A DNA stretch of 64,000 bases, taken from the NCBI RefSeq assembly GCF_004684095.1, contig NZ_SRII01000003.1, forward strand, positions 372,001-436,000. Reading direction: 5' to 3'. This DNA comes from Hymenobacter sp. UV11 (GTDB lineage: Bacteria; Bacteroidota; Bacteroidia; Cytophagales; Hymenobacteraceae). The position numbers and the translations under genes were made by a program. This document shows, piece after piece, positions 52,204 to 61,762 of the stretch; position 1 is the first letter of the stretch; each line of letters begins with the position of its first letter. Under the pieces are notes generated by a model that was not told the DNA's origin, did no database searches, and saw only the letters and a program-made list of their open reading frames with translations.

Positions 52204-52881
52204 ATGAAAATACTGTTAGTCGAAGACGAAGCAGCCCTGCGCTCTACCTTGGTTGATGCCCTCAGCCAGGGTGGCTACGTGGTAGAAGTAGCCGCCAGCT
52301 TTGCCCAGGCCTACGAAAAAGTCAAGCTCTACCACTACGACTGCGTGCTGCTCGACCTCACCCTGCCCGACGGCAATGGCCTCGACCTGCTGCGCGTGCT
52401 CAAGGCCGATAACTCGCCTGCGGGCGTGCTCGTTATCTCGGCCCGCGATGGCCTCAACGACCGCGTAACGGGCCTCGACCTGGGCGCCGATGACTACCTG
52501 GCCAAGCCTTTTCACCTCTCCGAGTTGAATGCGCGGCTGCGGGCCATTATCCGGCGGCGGCGATTTCAGGGCCAGCACCACGTGGCCTTCCGCGACCTGC
52601 TAGTGTGGCCCGAGCAGGCCGAAGTGCTAGTGCGCGGCGAGCCCCTTACCCTGACCCGCAAGGAATACGACCTGCTGCTGTACCTGCTCGCCAACCCCGG
52701 CCGCGTGCTCACCAAGGAAGCCATTGCCGAGCACCTCTGCGGCGACGCCGTCGATGCCGCCGACTCGTTTGCCTTCATTTATACCCACCTCAAAAATCTG
52801 CGCAAAAAGCTGCAGGAAAAGGGCGCCGAGAATTATATCCGCACTATGTATGGCGTAGGGTATAAGCTGAGTGTGGAGTAA
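52204..52881 (+). CDS. OmpR-family response regulator
   Basis: 225 aa. Receiver with LLVEDEAALR, phospho-acceptor Asp51 (LLDLTLPDGNGLDLL) and Lys near 101 (YLAKPFHLSEL), then an OmpR winged-helix domain ending RTMYGVGYKLSVE. It pairs with the kinase 148 bp downstream. The intervening palindrome (52885-53019) starts 4 bp after its stop. Confidence 0.94.
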   Translation: MKILLVEDEAALRSTLVDALSQGGYVVEVAASFAQAYEKVKLYHYDCVLLDLTLPDGNGLDLLRVLKADNSPAGVLVISARDGLNDRVTGLDLGADDYLAKPFHLSELNARLRAIIRRRRFQGQHHVAFRDLLVWPEQAEVLVRGEPLTLTRKEYDLLLYLLANPGRVLTKEAIAEHLCGDAVDAADSFAFIYTHLKNLRKKLQEKGAENYIRTMYGVGYKLSVE

Positions 52882-52884
52882 GGA

Positions 52885-53019
52885 GTAGGAGGGTAAAGGG
52901 GGCGTTTGTCCTTGCGAGCGCAGCGCGGCAATCGCCCCAAAACGAAATCGTTCGGGTATCGTTCTGAGGCGATTGCCGCGTTGCGCTCGCAAGGACAAAC
53001 GCCCCCTTTACCCTCCTAC
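52885..53019. repeat. Intergenic hairpin repeat, family B (copy 3), between regulator and kinase
   Basis: Arms beginning GTAGGAGGGTAAAGGGGGCG and ending with the exact inverse pair over about 50 bp with a single mismatch. Core TGTCCTTGCGAGCGCAGCGC with GCAATCGCC is a variant of the family B core. Confidence 0.85.
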
Positions 53020-53028
53020 CCCCAAAAC

Positions 53029-54297
53029 ATGAAGCTGTTAGCCGCCACCAACCGCTACTTTATGCTGCTCAGCATCGGGCTGTTTGCAGTGGGTAGCGGG
53101 GTGCTGTACGCGGGCGTGGACCATGCCGTGCGCAACGAGGTGGAAGAGCAACTGCTTACCCAGCGCCAGGAGCTGGAAGCCTGGTTGGCCCGTGGCCAGC
53201 CGCTGCCCGCGGCCATTTTCAGCCAGCAATACAGCGCTAGCCTCCGCCCCCGGCCGCTGGGCTACTCCGATACGCTGCTGCTCGACCCCAACGAGCACGA
53301 GCTGGTGCCGCACCGGCAGCTCACGTTCCGGGTAGCGGGGGGGGTAGGGCAGGCCCCAGCTTGGGTGACGCTGCGCAAGTCCTTGGTCGAAACCGACGAG
53401 CTGCTGGTGGCCACCGTGGGCAGTATGCTGGTGCTGCTGGCGCTGCTGCTGGGCGGCATCGTGGTGCTGCACCGCTACCTGTCGGGGCGGCTGTGGGCGC
53501 CGTTTCGGCACACGCTGGCGGCGCTGCGCGGCTACGATTTGCAGCAGCACCAGCCGCTAGCGCTGCCCACGCCCGGCATCGAGGAGTTTGCCGAGCTCAA
53601 CCAGGCCCTGACACACTTGAGCCAGCGCCTGGTGGCCGACTACGAGAGCCTGCGCGAGTTCACGGCCAACGCCGCCCACGAAACCCAGACGCCGCTGGCC
53701 ATTATGCAGGCCCAGCTGGAGCAGCTGCTGCAAGTGCCCGCCCTGGCCGACGACGCGGCCGCCGCCCCGCTGCTGGCCGAGCTCTACGGCGCCACGCGCC
53801 GGCTCTCGCGGCTGCACCAGGCGCTGGGACTGCTCAGCCGCATCGAAAACGGCCAGTACACCGACGCCGTGCCGCTCGACCTGGCCGCCCTGGTGCGCGA
53901 AAAAGCCGAGCAGCTGGCCCCGCTGCTGGAGGCCCGCGACCTCACGCCGCACCTGCACCTGGCCCCTACCCCCCCCCGCCGCCTGCACCCCGGCCTGGCC
54001 GACTCGCTGCTGCACAACCTGCTGCACAATGCCATCCGGCACAACGTGCCCGGTGGCGACGTGACGGTGCATCTCACCGATAACGTGCTCGAAGTCAGCA
54101 ACCCCGGCCCGGTGATAAGCGGTGACCCGGCGCGGTTTTTTGAGCGTTTCCGCAAGCACAATGCCGCCTCCGAGTCGCCGGGCCTGGGCCTGAGCATCGT
54201 GCAGCAGATTTGCGCCTACTACGGCTTCAAGCTGAGCTACGAGTTTGTGCCCGCCGGGGCGCGGCACACGCTGCGTGTGGTGCTGCATAGGGGGTAG
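53029..54297 (+). CDS. Sensor histidine kinase
   Basis: 422 aa from the ATG at 53029, inside which the first helix is residues about 11-30 and a second helix about 127-148, so a short periplasmic sensor lies between. The HisKA box has phospho-acceptor His217 in NAAHETQTPLAIMQAQ; the ATPase lobe has LLHNAIRHN (N box) and GLGLSIVQQICAYY (G2). No HAMP is obvious. It contains a G8 tract (53337-53344) and a C9 tract (53969-53977), both possible slippage sites. Confidence 0.92.
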   Translation: MKLLAATNRYFMLLSIGLFAVGSGVLYAGVDHAVRNEVEEQLLTQRQELEAWLARGQPLPAAIFSQQYSASLRPRPLGYSDTLLLDPNEHELVPHRQLTFRVAGGVGQAPAWVTLRKSLVETDELLVATVGSMLVLLALLLGGIVVLHRYLSGRLWAPFRHTLAALRGYDLQQHQPLALPTPGIEEFAELNQALTHLSQRLVADYESLREFTANAAHETQTPLAIMQAQLEQLLQVPALADDAAAAPLLAELYGATRRLSRLHQALGLLSRIENGQYTDAVPLDLAALVREKAEQLAPLLEARDLTPHLHLAPTPPRRLHPGLADSLLHNLLHNAIRHNVPGGDVTVHLTDNVLEVSNPGPVISGDPARFFERFRKHNAASESPGLGLSIVQQICAYYGFKLSYEFVPAGARHTLRVVLHRG

Positions 54298-54367
54298 GGG
54301 GAGGTCATTCGTCTAGCTTTTGGGCGGGATAGTAGAAAAAAGCGCGGCCCCAGCTAGCAACCGCTGG

Positions 54368-54375
54368 TAAGTTTG
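54368..54375 (+). promoter_or_regulatory. -7 promoter word of the TonB receptor gene, probably leaderless
   Basis: TAAGTTTG is followed by only four bases and then the ATG at 54380. Confidence 0.6.
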
Positions 54376-54379
54376 CAGG

Positions 54380-56761
54380 ATGAAACTACCGCTTACGCTG
54401 CTGTCTTTGCGTTTCCACTTGTTTTTGGCGGCGCCGGCAGGCGGGGTACTGGGGCTGCTGGCCTGCGCCAGCCCCCAGGCGGCGCAGGCGCAGGCCCGCG
54501 TCACGCTCAGCGGCACCGTGAAGGACGCCAAAACCGGCGAAGACCTCACCGGCGCCTCGGTGCACCTGGTCGAGCTGCCGGGGGTAGGGGCGGCGGCCAA
54601 TGCCTACGGCTTCTACTCGCTCACGGTGCCAGCCGGCACCTACACCGTGGAGGCCAGCTTTGTGGGCTACCAGGCCCAGCGCCGCAAAGTCACGGCCGAG
54701 AAAAGCCAGCGCTTCGACTTCAAGCTGAGCCCCGGCGGCCAGGAGCTGACCGAGGTAGTCGTGACGGGCCGCAGTGCCCAGGCCAACATCAGCAAGGCGC
54801 AGGCCGGCGTAGAAGTGCTGGACTTAAAGCAGATAGCCAAGGTGCCGGTGCTGTTTGGCGAGAAAGACGTGCTCAAAACCCTGACCCTGCTGCCGGGCAT
54901 CAAGAGCGCCGGGGAGGGTAGCAGCGGCTTCACGGTGCGCGGCGGCAACGTGGACCAGAACCTGATTTTGCTCGACGAGGCGCCCGTCTACAACGCCTCG
55001 CACTTGCTAGGCTTCTTCTCGACTTTCAACTCCGATGCTATCCGCGACCTCACCGTGTTTAAGGGCGGCATGCCGGCGCAGTACGGCGGCCGGCTCTCGT
55101 CGGTGGTCGATATTAAGATGAAGGACGGCAACAACCAGGAGCTGCACGGCAGCGGCGGCATCGGCCTCATTGCCTCGCGCCTGGCCCTGGAAGGCCCCAT
55201 TGTGAAGGACAAAGGCTCGTTTCTGGTTACCGGCCGGCGCACCTACGCCGACGTGTTCCTGAAGCTGTCGTCGAACGAAACGACCAAGAGCTCCAGCCTG
55301 TATTTCTACGATTTCAACGCCAAGGCCAACTACACGCTCAGCCCCAGCAACCGTCTCTACTTTTCGGGCTATCTAGGGCGCGATGCGCTGGGCGTGGGCA
55401 ACTTCGGCAACAACTACGGCAACCAAACGGCCACGCTGCGCCTCAATCACCTGTTTTCGGACCGGCTGTTTAGCAATACCTCGCTCATTTTCAGCAAGTA
55501 CAGCTACCAGATTAATATTAAGGTCAACAACCAGGATTTCAGCATCGATTCCGATATCAAGGACTGGAACCTGAAGCAGGACTTTGAGTTCTCGCCCAGC
55601 ACCACGCAAACGCTACGCTTTGGGGCGCAGGCCATTTACCACACCATCACGCCGGGCCACGTAACGGCCGCCGCCGATGCGGCCGTGAACCCTACCCCCG
55701 CCCGCCCCAACTACTCGCTCGAAACGGCCGCCTACGCCTCCTACGAGTGGCACGCTACTGAGAGCCTGGATTTTGCCGCCGGCCTGCGGCTCTCCGACTT
55801 TGCCCTGCTGGGCGCGGGCACTTACTCGACCTACGACAACAGCGGCCGGGTGGTGGCCAGCCAGCAGTACGGCAGCGGCCAGGTCATCAAAACCTACCTC
55901 AACCTGGAGCCGCGCTTTGCGGCCAGCTACCAGCTCTCGGCCGCCACGGCGCTCAAGGCCGGCTACGCCCGCAACGTGCAAAACCTGCACCTGCTCAGCA
56001 ACTCAGCCTCCACCTCGCCCACCGACCTCTACATTCCGACGTCGGTGAACGTGAAGCCCGAGCTGGCCGACCAGCTCTCGGCCGGCTACTTCCGCACGCT
56101 GGGCGCCAAAGAAGACTACGCTTTTTCGGCCGAAGTCTATTATAAATGGCTGCAAAACCAGGTGGACTACCGCAACGGCACTCAGCTGCAAGGCAACCAG
56201 GATGTGGAAAGCACGCTGGTATTTGGCCAGGGCCGGGCCTACGGCATCGAGTTTTTGGTGAAAAAGCAAACCGGCCGCCTCACCGGCTGGCTGGGCTACA
56301 CGCTGAGCAAGAGCCAGCGCCAGTTCAACGACATCAACAATGGGGCACGGTTTAATGCCCGCCAGGACCGGCCCAACGACCTCTCGGTGGTGGCCCTCTA
56401 CCAGCTCAACGCCAAGTGGAGCCTGGCCGCCACCTTCGTGGCCAGCACCGGCAACGCCGTGACCTACCCGGTGGGCAAATACCTCGTGGCCGGCCAGGCC
56501 GTTCCCCTCTACGGCGCCCGCAACGCCGACCGCCTACCCGCCTACCGCCGCCTCGACCTGGGCGCCACCTACGAAAAGCCTCACCAGGAGGGCCACCGCT
56601 TCCATAGCAGCTGGAACTTCTCGGTCTACAACGCCCTGGGCCGCGAAAACCCCTACAGCATCACCTTCCAAACCGACCCCAACGACCCCACCAAAACCCA
56701 GGCCGTGCAAACGTCCTTGTTTAAGATGGTGCCCTCGGCTACCTACAATTTTAGCTTTTAA
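54380..56761 (+). CDS. TonB-dependent receptor with N-terminal carboxypeptidase-regulatory-like domain
   Basis: 793 aa. Signal peptide to about residue 38, a CarboxypepD_reg-like domain (RVTLSGTVKDAKTGEDLTGAS), plug with RGGNVDQNLILLDEAPVYNASHLLG, and a shortish beta-barrel ending TYNFSF. It lacks the full SusC length (about 1000 aa), so it belongs to the FecA/CirA-like branch that in Bacteroidota often precedes a DUF4249 lipoprotein gene, as it does here. The imported ligand is unknown. Confidence 0.93.
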   Translation: MKLPLTLLSLRFHLFLAAPAGGVLGLLACASPQAAQAQARVTLSGTVKDAKTGEDLTGASVHLVELPGVGAAANAYGFYSLTVPAGTYTVEASFVGYQAQRRKVTAEKSQRFDFKLSPGGQELTEVVVTGRSAQANISKAQAGVEVLDLKQIAKVPVLFGEKDVLKTLTLLPGIKSAGEGSSGFTVRGGNVDQNLILLDEAPVYNASHLLGFFSTFNSDAIRDLTVFKGGMPAQYGGRLSSVVDIKMKDGNNQELHGSGGIGLIASRLALEGPIVKDKGSFLVTGRRTYADVFLKLSSNETTKSSSLYFYDFNAKANYTLSPSNRLYFSGYLGRDALGVGNFGNNYGNQTATLRLNHLFSDRLFSNTSLIFSKYSYQINIKVNNQDFSIDSDIKDWNLKQDFEFSPSTTQTLRFGAQAIYHTITPGHVTAAADAAVNPTPARPNYSLETAAYASYEWHATESLDFAAGLRLSDFALLGAGTYSTYDNSGRVVASQQYGSGQVIKTYLNLEPRFAASYQLSAATALKAGYARNVQNLHLLSNSASTSPTDLYIPTSVNVKPELADQLSAGYFRTLGAKEDYAFSAEVYYKWLQNQVDYRNGTQLQGNQDVESTLVFGQGRAYGIEFLVKKQTGRLTGWLGYTLSKSQRQFNDINNGARFNARQDRPNDLSVVALYQLNAKWSLAATFVASTGNAVTYPVGKYLVAGQAVPLYGARNADRLPAYRRLDLGATYEKPHQEGHRFHSSWNFSVYNALGRENPYSITFQTDPNDPTKTQAVQTSLFKMVPSATYNFSF

Positions 56762-56787
56762 TAGAGTTGCCGTAAACACTTAAAAAA

Positions 56788-56887
56788 GAACGTCATGCTG
56801 AGCGCAGCCAAAGCATCTCGCATGGTGTACTAACCCAATCATACAATAGTGCGAGCAAGATGCTTCGGCAAGCTCAGCATGACGTTC
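56788..56887. repeat. Intergenic hairpin repeat, family A (copy 5)
   Basis: AAGAACGTCATGCTGAGCGC and GCTCAGCATGACGTTCC flank AAGCATCTCGC and its inverse. It lies between the TonB receptor gene and the DUF4249 gene. Confidence 0.85.
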
Positions 56888-56898
56888 CTGAATCAGTT

Positions 56899-57717
56899 AT
56901 GAAATATCCGCTTGTCTTGGCCGCCGCGCTGCTGCTCACGGCCTCGTGCCAAAAGGTGGTGACGCTCGACCTCCAAAACGCCGACCCGCAGCTAGCCATT
57001 GAGGGCAACCTGGCCGACGACGGCCAGCCCTGCACGGTGCTGCTCTCGCGCAGCGTCGATTATACCCAGACCAACACGTTTCCGGCCGTGAGCGGGGCCA
57101 CCGTCACGCTCAGCGACGACGCGGGCGGCCTCGAAAAGTTGGCCGAAACCAGCACGCCCGGCCAGTACCGGGGTAGCAAGCTGCTGGGCCAGCCGGGCCG
57201 GCGCTACACGCTGCGCGTCGAAACCGGCGGCCAGAGCTACGTGGCGGCTTCCACGCTGCCCAGCCCGGTGGTGGCGCTCACGGGCCTGCGCGCCCAGAAA
57301 AGCGTGGTGGGCAACAACATCCAGGTGGTGCCCGAGTACCAGGACCCGGCCGGCCCGCGCAACTACTACCTGTTTCGGCAATACCGCAACGGCCGGCTCA
57401 ACAAAAATATCTTTCTGCAAACCGACGAGTTTACCGATGGCAAGTCCAACGCCCGCGCCCTGGGCAGCGGGGGTGGGGGCGGGGGTAGCACCGACGATGC
57501 CGATAAGCTGGCCACCGGCGACAGCGTGCGTGTAGAGATGCAGAACGTGGACCCCGACGCCTACGAGTATTTCCGCACCCTGAACCAGATTTTGCAGGGC
57601 AACCCGCTGTTCAGCATCACGCCTACCAATCCTAAGTCGAATTTTTCGGGCGGCGTGCTGGGGTATTTCAGTGCCCACTCGCGCCGACAGCGCTCGTTGG
57701 TGGTGCCGCCGCTGTAG
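56899..57717 (+). CDS. DUF4249 lipoprotein
   Basis: 272 aa from the ATG at 56899, which places a lipobox (LTASC) at the N-terminus; the earlier in-frame start runs through the repeat. The DUF4249 pattern is clear: VVTLDLQNADPQLAIEGNLADD, then TFPAVSGATVTLSDD, GQYRG, and FRTLNQILQGNPLF. These surface lipoproteins are typically encoded after a TonB receptor and are thought to assist it. It contains a Gly-rich linker (GSGGGGGGS). Confidence 0.9.
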   Translation: MKYPLVLAAALLLTASCQKVVTLDLQNADPQLAIEGNLADDGQPCTVLLSRSVDYTQTNTFPAVSGATVTLSDDAGGLEKLAETSTPGQYRGSKLLGQPGRRYTLRVETGGQSYVAASTLPSPVVALTGLRAQKSVVGNNIQVVPEYQDPAGPRNYYLFRQYRNGRLNKNIFLQTDEFTDGKSNARALGSGGGGGGSTDDADKLATGDSVRVEMQNVDPDAYEYFRTLNQILQGNPLFSITPTNPKSNFSGGVLGYFSAHSRRQRSLVVPPL

Positions 57718-57759
57718 CGGGGTTGCCGTTCCGGGTCCGTTCATTTTCACCTCCGCCGT

Positions 57760-58833
57760 ATGCTTGCCCGCTTCCTGCAGCCGCGCGCCTTGCGCATTCT
57801 GGCCCACGTGGCGGCGTGGCTGGCGGTGGCGGTGCTGCTGCTGGCGTTTGCGCAGCTGGTGGTGGGCATTGGGCTGGGGCTGCGCTCGCTGCGCATTGTG
57901 CTGTTTGTGGGGCTGCTGGCGGGCTTTTTTTACCTCAACTACTGGGTGTTGATTCCGCGGCTGCTGGCGCGGCGACGCTTTGCGGGCTACTTCGCGCTGG
58001 TGGTGTTCATCGGGCTGTCGTTTGCCGGGCCCATGATACTACGGCACTTCGGCCTTATCTCGTTGCCGCCGCCCCCCGCTGTCAAGCGCTGGGGCACCCT
58101 CAGCCCCCTGCAAATGCTGTTTGTGCTGCTGGCCCTGGTGTGGGTAGTGAGCAGCGCCTTGCGCATCATCGGCGAGTGGCTCGATAGCGAAGACCTGCGC
58201 AAGCAGCTGCACAGCAGCCAGCTGGCCGCCGAGCTGCCTTTCCTCAAGTCGCAGGTCAACCCCCACTTTCTCTTCAATACCCTCAACAACGTGTATTCGC
58301 TGGCCGAGCTGAAGAGCGACGACGCGCCCGCCGCCATCCTCAAGCTCTCACACCTGATGCGCTACATGCTGTATGAGGCCCACGCGCCCCGCGTGCCGCT
58401 CACCCACGAGCTGGCCCACCTGCGCACCTACGTCGACTTGCAGCGCCTGCGCCTCGACGCCGAACAAGTGCCCATTGAGCTGGAGGTGGTGGGCGACCCG
58501 CACGGCCACCTCATCGAGCCCATGCTGCTGATTCCGTTTGTGGAGAATGCCTTCAAGCATGGCATCAGCTTTCAGCAGCCTTCGCCAATTGGCCTGCACC
58601 TGCGGGTAACGGACGACAGCCTGACCTTTACGGTGCGCAACCGCGTGTTTGCCAGTGCGCCGGCGGTTGCGGCCGGGGCGGTGCCGATGGGGGGGGTAGG
58701 GCTGCGCAATGTGCGCGAGCGCCTGCGCCTGCTCTACCCCGGCCAGCACACCCTGACGCTCGACCGCACGGCGCCCGACTTCATTGCGACCCTCACCCTG
58801 ACCTTTGCCCATGCTCCGGTGCCTGCTGGTTGA
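57760..58833 (+). CDS. LytS-like sensor histidine kinase
   Basis: 357 aa. Four membrane helices (about 10-100) precede the His_kinase domain with phospho-acceptor His169 in SQVNPHFLFNTLNNVYSL, a second conserved LRTYVDLQRLRL segment and an ATPase end with FVENAFKHGI and GVGLRNVRERL. It overlaps the LytTR regulator gene by 23 bp, so the two are translationally coupled. A G8 run (58689-58696) is in the ATPase part. Confidence 0.93.
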   Translation: MLARFLQPRALRILAHVAAWLAVAVLLLAFAQLVVGIGLGLRSLRIVLFVGLLAGFFYLNYWVLIPRLLARRRFAGYFALVVFIGLSFAGPMILRHFGLISLPPPPAVKRWGTLSPLQMLFVLLALVWVVSSALRIIGEWLDSEDLRKQLHSSQLAAELPFLKSQVNPHFLFNTLNNVYSLAELKSDDAPAAILKLSHLMRYMLYEAHAPRVPLTHELAHLRTYVDLQRLRLDAEQVPIELEVVGDPHGHLIEPMLLIPFVENAFKHGISFQQPSPIGLHLRVTDDSLTFTVRNRVFASAPAVAAGAVPMGGVGLRNVRERLRLLYPGQHTLTLDRTAPDFIATLTLTFAHAPVPAG

Positions 58834-59527
58834 CGATGAGCCCCTGGCCCTGCGGCTGCTGGCCAGCTTTGTGGCGCGGGTGCCCGGCCTGGTGCTGGCG
58901 GGCACCTGCCGCAGCGCGCTCGAAGCCCGCGAGGCCCTGCGCCGCGAGCCGGTAGACGTGATTTTTCTCGATATTCAGATGCCCGACCTCACGGGCGTGG
59001 AGTTTGTGCGCAGCGTGCGGCCCGAGGCACTGGTGGTGTTCACCACGGCCTACGAGGCGTTTGCCGTGGAAGGCTTCGACCTCAACGCCCTCGACTACCT
59101 GCTGAAGCCGTTTGCCTTTGACCGCTTTTTGCAGGCCGTGCACAAGGCGCAGGACCGCCTGGCCGCCCGCGCCGCGCCGGCCCCGGCCGTGCTCGCCCCG
59201 CCCGATGACTACCTCTTTGTGAAGGCCGACTACCATGCCCAGCGCGTGAGCCTGCGCGACATCCGCTACCTGGAGGGCCTGAAAGACTACGTCAAGATTT
59301 ATACGCTTGCGCCCCGGCCGCTGCTCACGCTCAACTCGCTGAAGGCATTTGAGGAACGGCTGCCTGCCGCCGATTTCGTGCGGGTGCATCGCTCGTATAT
59401 CGTGGCGCTGGGCCACATCGACTCCATTCGCAAAAACCGGATTTACCTGGGTGAGGTGGTTGTGCCGATAGGCGAATCCTACGCCAAAGCCTTTGAGCTA
59501 GCCATTGCGGACCGGAACATGGGGTAG
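58811..59527 (+). CDS. LytTR-family response regulator
   Basis: 238 aa from the ATG at 58811 (a TTG two codons earlier is weaker). Receiver with LLVDDEPLAL, phospho-acceptor Asp54 (FLDIQMPDLTGVEF) and Lys in YLLKPFAF, then a LytTR DNA-binding domain (VKADYHAQRVSLRDIRYLEG, VRVHRSYIVALGHI). It controls unknown targets with the coupled LytS-like kinase. Confidence 0.94.
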   Translation: MLRCLLVDDEPLALRLLASFVARVPGLVLAGTCRSALEAREALRREPVDVIFLDIQMPDLTGVEFVRSVRPEALVVFTTAYEAFAVEGFDLNALDYLLKPFAFDRFLQAVHKAQDRLAARAAPAPAVLAPPDDYLFVKADYHAQRVSLRDIRYLEGLKDYVKIYTLAPRPLLTLNSLKAFEERLPAADFVRVHRSYIVALGHIDSIRKNRIYLGEVVVPIGESYAKAFELAIADRNMG

Positions 59528-59578
59528 GGGTTTTGCCGTATAGGTAAGCAGTACACGCACCATTTTACGCCAATACCA

Positions 59579-60256
59579 ATGTCCGGAATCCAAGATATTC
59601 TCGCCAACAATCAGCAATGGGTAGCCGACCGCAACGCCGAAGACCCCAACTTTTTCAAGCGCCTGGCCGACGGCCAGCAGCCGCGCTACCTGTTCATTGG
59701 CTGCTCCGACTCGCGGGTGCCGGCCTCGGGCATCACGGGCACCGGGCCGGGCGAGATGTTTGTGCACCGCAACATTGCCAACCTGGTGGTGCACACCGAT
59801 ATGAACTTGCTCAGCGTGCTGCAATACGCCGTGGAAGTATTGGGCGTGCAGGATATCTTGGTGTGCGGCCACTACGGCTGCGGCGGGGTGGCGGCTGCCG
59901 CCAGCCACAAGCAGTACGGCCTGATTGACAACTGGCTGGTGAACATCCGCAACGTAGTGCACCAGCACGAGCCCGAGCTGCAAGGCATTGCCGACGAAAC
60001 CCAGCGCCTGCGCCGCCTGGTAGAGCTTAACGTGCTGGAGCAGGTGCAAAACCTGGCCAAAACCAATATCATCCAGAATGCGATGAAGGGCGAAAACCCG
60101 CCCCGCCTCCACGGCCTCGTCTACGACATTGCCGACGGTATGCTCAAGGACTTAAAAATCGACGGGCAGGAAGTGCTGGAGGAGTTGGAGCACATCTACG
60201 CCACGGAGGTAGCGCCCGAGGTGAACAGCCAGGTTGACGAACAGCAAACTGCTTAG
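59579..60256 (+). CDS. can: Beta-class carbonic anhydrase
   Basis: 225 aa. Zinc ligands Cys42 in GCSDSRVPAS, His98 and Cys101 in CGHYGCGGV, with the Asp44/Arg46 dyad. It interconverts CO2 and bicarbonate in the cytosol for carboxylations and pH balance. The C-terminal 20 residues are Glu/Gln-rich. It follows the LytTR gene by 51 bp but has no obvious functional link to it. Confidence 0.96.
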   Translation: MSGIQDILANNQQWVADRNAEDPNFFKRLADGQQPRYLFIGCSDSRVPASGITGTGPGEMFVHRNIANLVVHTDMNLLSVLQYAVEVLGVQDILVCGHYGCGGVAAAASHKQYGLIDNWLVNIRNVVHQHEPELQGIADETQRLRRLVELNVLEQVQNLAKTNIIQNAMKGENPPRLHGLVYDIADGMLKDLKIDGQEVLEELEHIYATEVAPEVNSQVDEQQTA

Positions 60257-60267
60257 GTCTCAGAAAA

Positions 60268-61464
60268 TCACTGGCTAATAAGCGTATTCTTATGCGCTAG
60301 CTTGTTTAATTGAGCCTGGCTACCCACCGTGCGGGCCAGTAGCCAACGGTGCACCGGCCGCTCGAAGTAGCGATAGCCTAACTCAGCCAGCAGCAAAGTG
60401 GCCAAAAACTGTAGACCAATGTGGCGGCCCCAGCCAAACCAGTTTCGCCACCAGATACTAAGCAGTCCTATATGCAGCAAATAAAAGAAGTAAGAGCTAC
60501 GTCCCAGCGCCTGTAAAAGCGAAGTAGCCAACCCGGTACGCAGCCAGCTGCGTTCAGTAAGTAGCCCGGCAAGCAACAGCGTTACACCAGCCGGAAATAA
60601 TACCAGATTGAGCCCAATAGCCGGTAAGTACTGATTGCCCTCGTACCAGTGCCGTGGAGAATTAAAGATGGCTAGCGTTGAGATAGTGCCTACAATAATT
60701 ACTCCTCCGGCCAAGGTGCGCCAAGGCCAGCCCGTAGCCTCCTCTGAGGGGCGCCCGCCCCACCAGCGGGCCAGCCCTGCACCAAGCATAAACTCCAGCA
60801 CCCGCCCGAAAAACGTGAAGTTGAACAAATGGTAATAGGAGCCGAAGAAACCGTGTAGGGCCAGCCGGCCCTGGCATATAGTGGTGAGCCCCAGCCCTAA
60901 TAGCAGGACCGCTAATGCAAACCCGATAGCACCCCGGATGCCCCGGCGCTGCCACAGCAACAGCAGCAGCGGCAGCGACACGTAGAAGCATTCTTCGGGT
61001 GTGAGCGACCAGCCCTGCGGTAACCCCACGTATTTGAGCGTGCTCGAAAAGCCGCGCAATAAGCTCTCGCTCAGGAAGACCAGCAGTAGCGTATGGCCCA
61101 GCTTTCCGGTCGCAACAGGCCAGTACAAGCGCGCTAGTACAGTAGTGTTAAGTAGCAGATAGCTAGGGTAGATACGTGCCGTTCGCTTCCAGAAATACGT
61201 TCGCCACCAACGCCCAGTCAACTGCACGCGTTGCTGGTAGCGCGTGGCCAGCACGAAGCCGCTAAGTACAAAAAACAAGCTCACGCCTACGTAGAGCTGC
61301 TCAAGCACGAGTTTAGGCCAGCCATCATTGAGAATGAGCGGCCGGAAGTGGTGAAAAAACAGGAGATATGCCGCCACGGCACGCAAGCCTGTAAGGGCTG
61401 GGTAGTAGGGTGAGCGGGCTGGAGCCGCCAAAGTAGTAACTCCGACTGGGGTAGAAACGGACAT
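60268..61464 (-). CDS. Acyltransferase 3 family protein (OafA/YrhL type)
   Basis: 398 aa with about 10 membrane helices. The family marks are LTGLRAVAAYLLFFHHF with the catalytic His, FFVLSGFVLATRY, and WSLTPEECFYVSLPLLLLLW. It transfers acetyl or other acyl groups to sugars of surface glycans or lipids. Its GC content is lower than its neighbours', and it stands alone against the flow of adjacent genes, which suggests later gain. Confidence 0.88.
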   Translation of the reverse strand: MSVSTPVGVTTLAAPARSPYYPALTGLRAVAAYLLFFHHFRPLILNDGWPKLVLEQLYVGVSLFFVLSGFVLATRYQQRVQLTGRWWRTYFWKRTARIYPSYLLLNTTVLARLYWPVATGKLGHTLLLVFLSESLLRGFSSTLKYVGLPQGWSLTPEECFYVSLPLLLLLWQRRGIRGAIGFALAVLLLGLGLTTICQGRLALHGFFGSYYHLFNFTFFGRVLEFMLGAGLARWWGGRPSEEATGWPWRTLAGGVIIVGTISTLAIFNSPRHWYEGNQYLPAIGLNLVLFPAGVTLLLAGLLTERSWLRTGLATSLLQALGRSSYFFYLLHIGLLSIWWRNWFGWGRHIGLQFLATLLLAELGYRYFERPVHRWLLARTVGSQAQLNKLAHKNTLISQ

Positions 61465-61692
61465 AGAACCGCAAGATAATGTGGGCTATACCGGAGCCGT
61501 AGTCATCCTAGCTGCCGCTGGCCTGCATTAGCTGCGCAGTAAGCTGTGGAGTAGTTTATTATCCTCCTTTCGGCCTAGGATGGCAGGCCGTTTCACGATT
61601 AACCTCGTGCGGACTGTCGGCGGTCGTAACCAGCTGACCGGGCAGCCGGCCCAGTCTGGTGGCTTGTAGCCGGAGCTGAGCCAGGCAGGCGG

Positions 61693-61721
61693 TTTGTGGC
61701 ACAGGCTGCTCAGTAGCTTTG
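61693..61721 (+). promoter_or_regulatory. Complete Bacteroidota promoter of the DUF3078 gene
   Basis: TTTG (61693-61696) and TAGCTTTG (61714-61721) are 17 bp apart, matching the TTTG/TAnnTTTG -33/-7 consensus. The ATG follows 41 bp after the -7 word. The rest of the 298-bp gap shows no gene. Confidence 0.7.
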
Positions 61722-61762
61722 CTGCCTCACACTCACGCGCTGGTACCACCCTGGTTACATAT

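Noticed and set aside
57469-57495. Gly-rich tract in the DUF4249 protein as a phase-variation site
   Set aside because: The G runs are interrupted by T and C and encode a plausible flexible linker.
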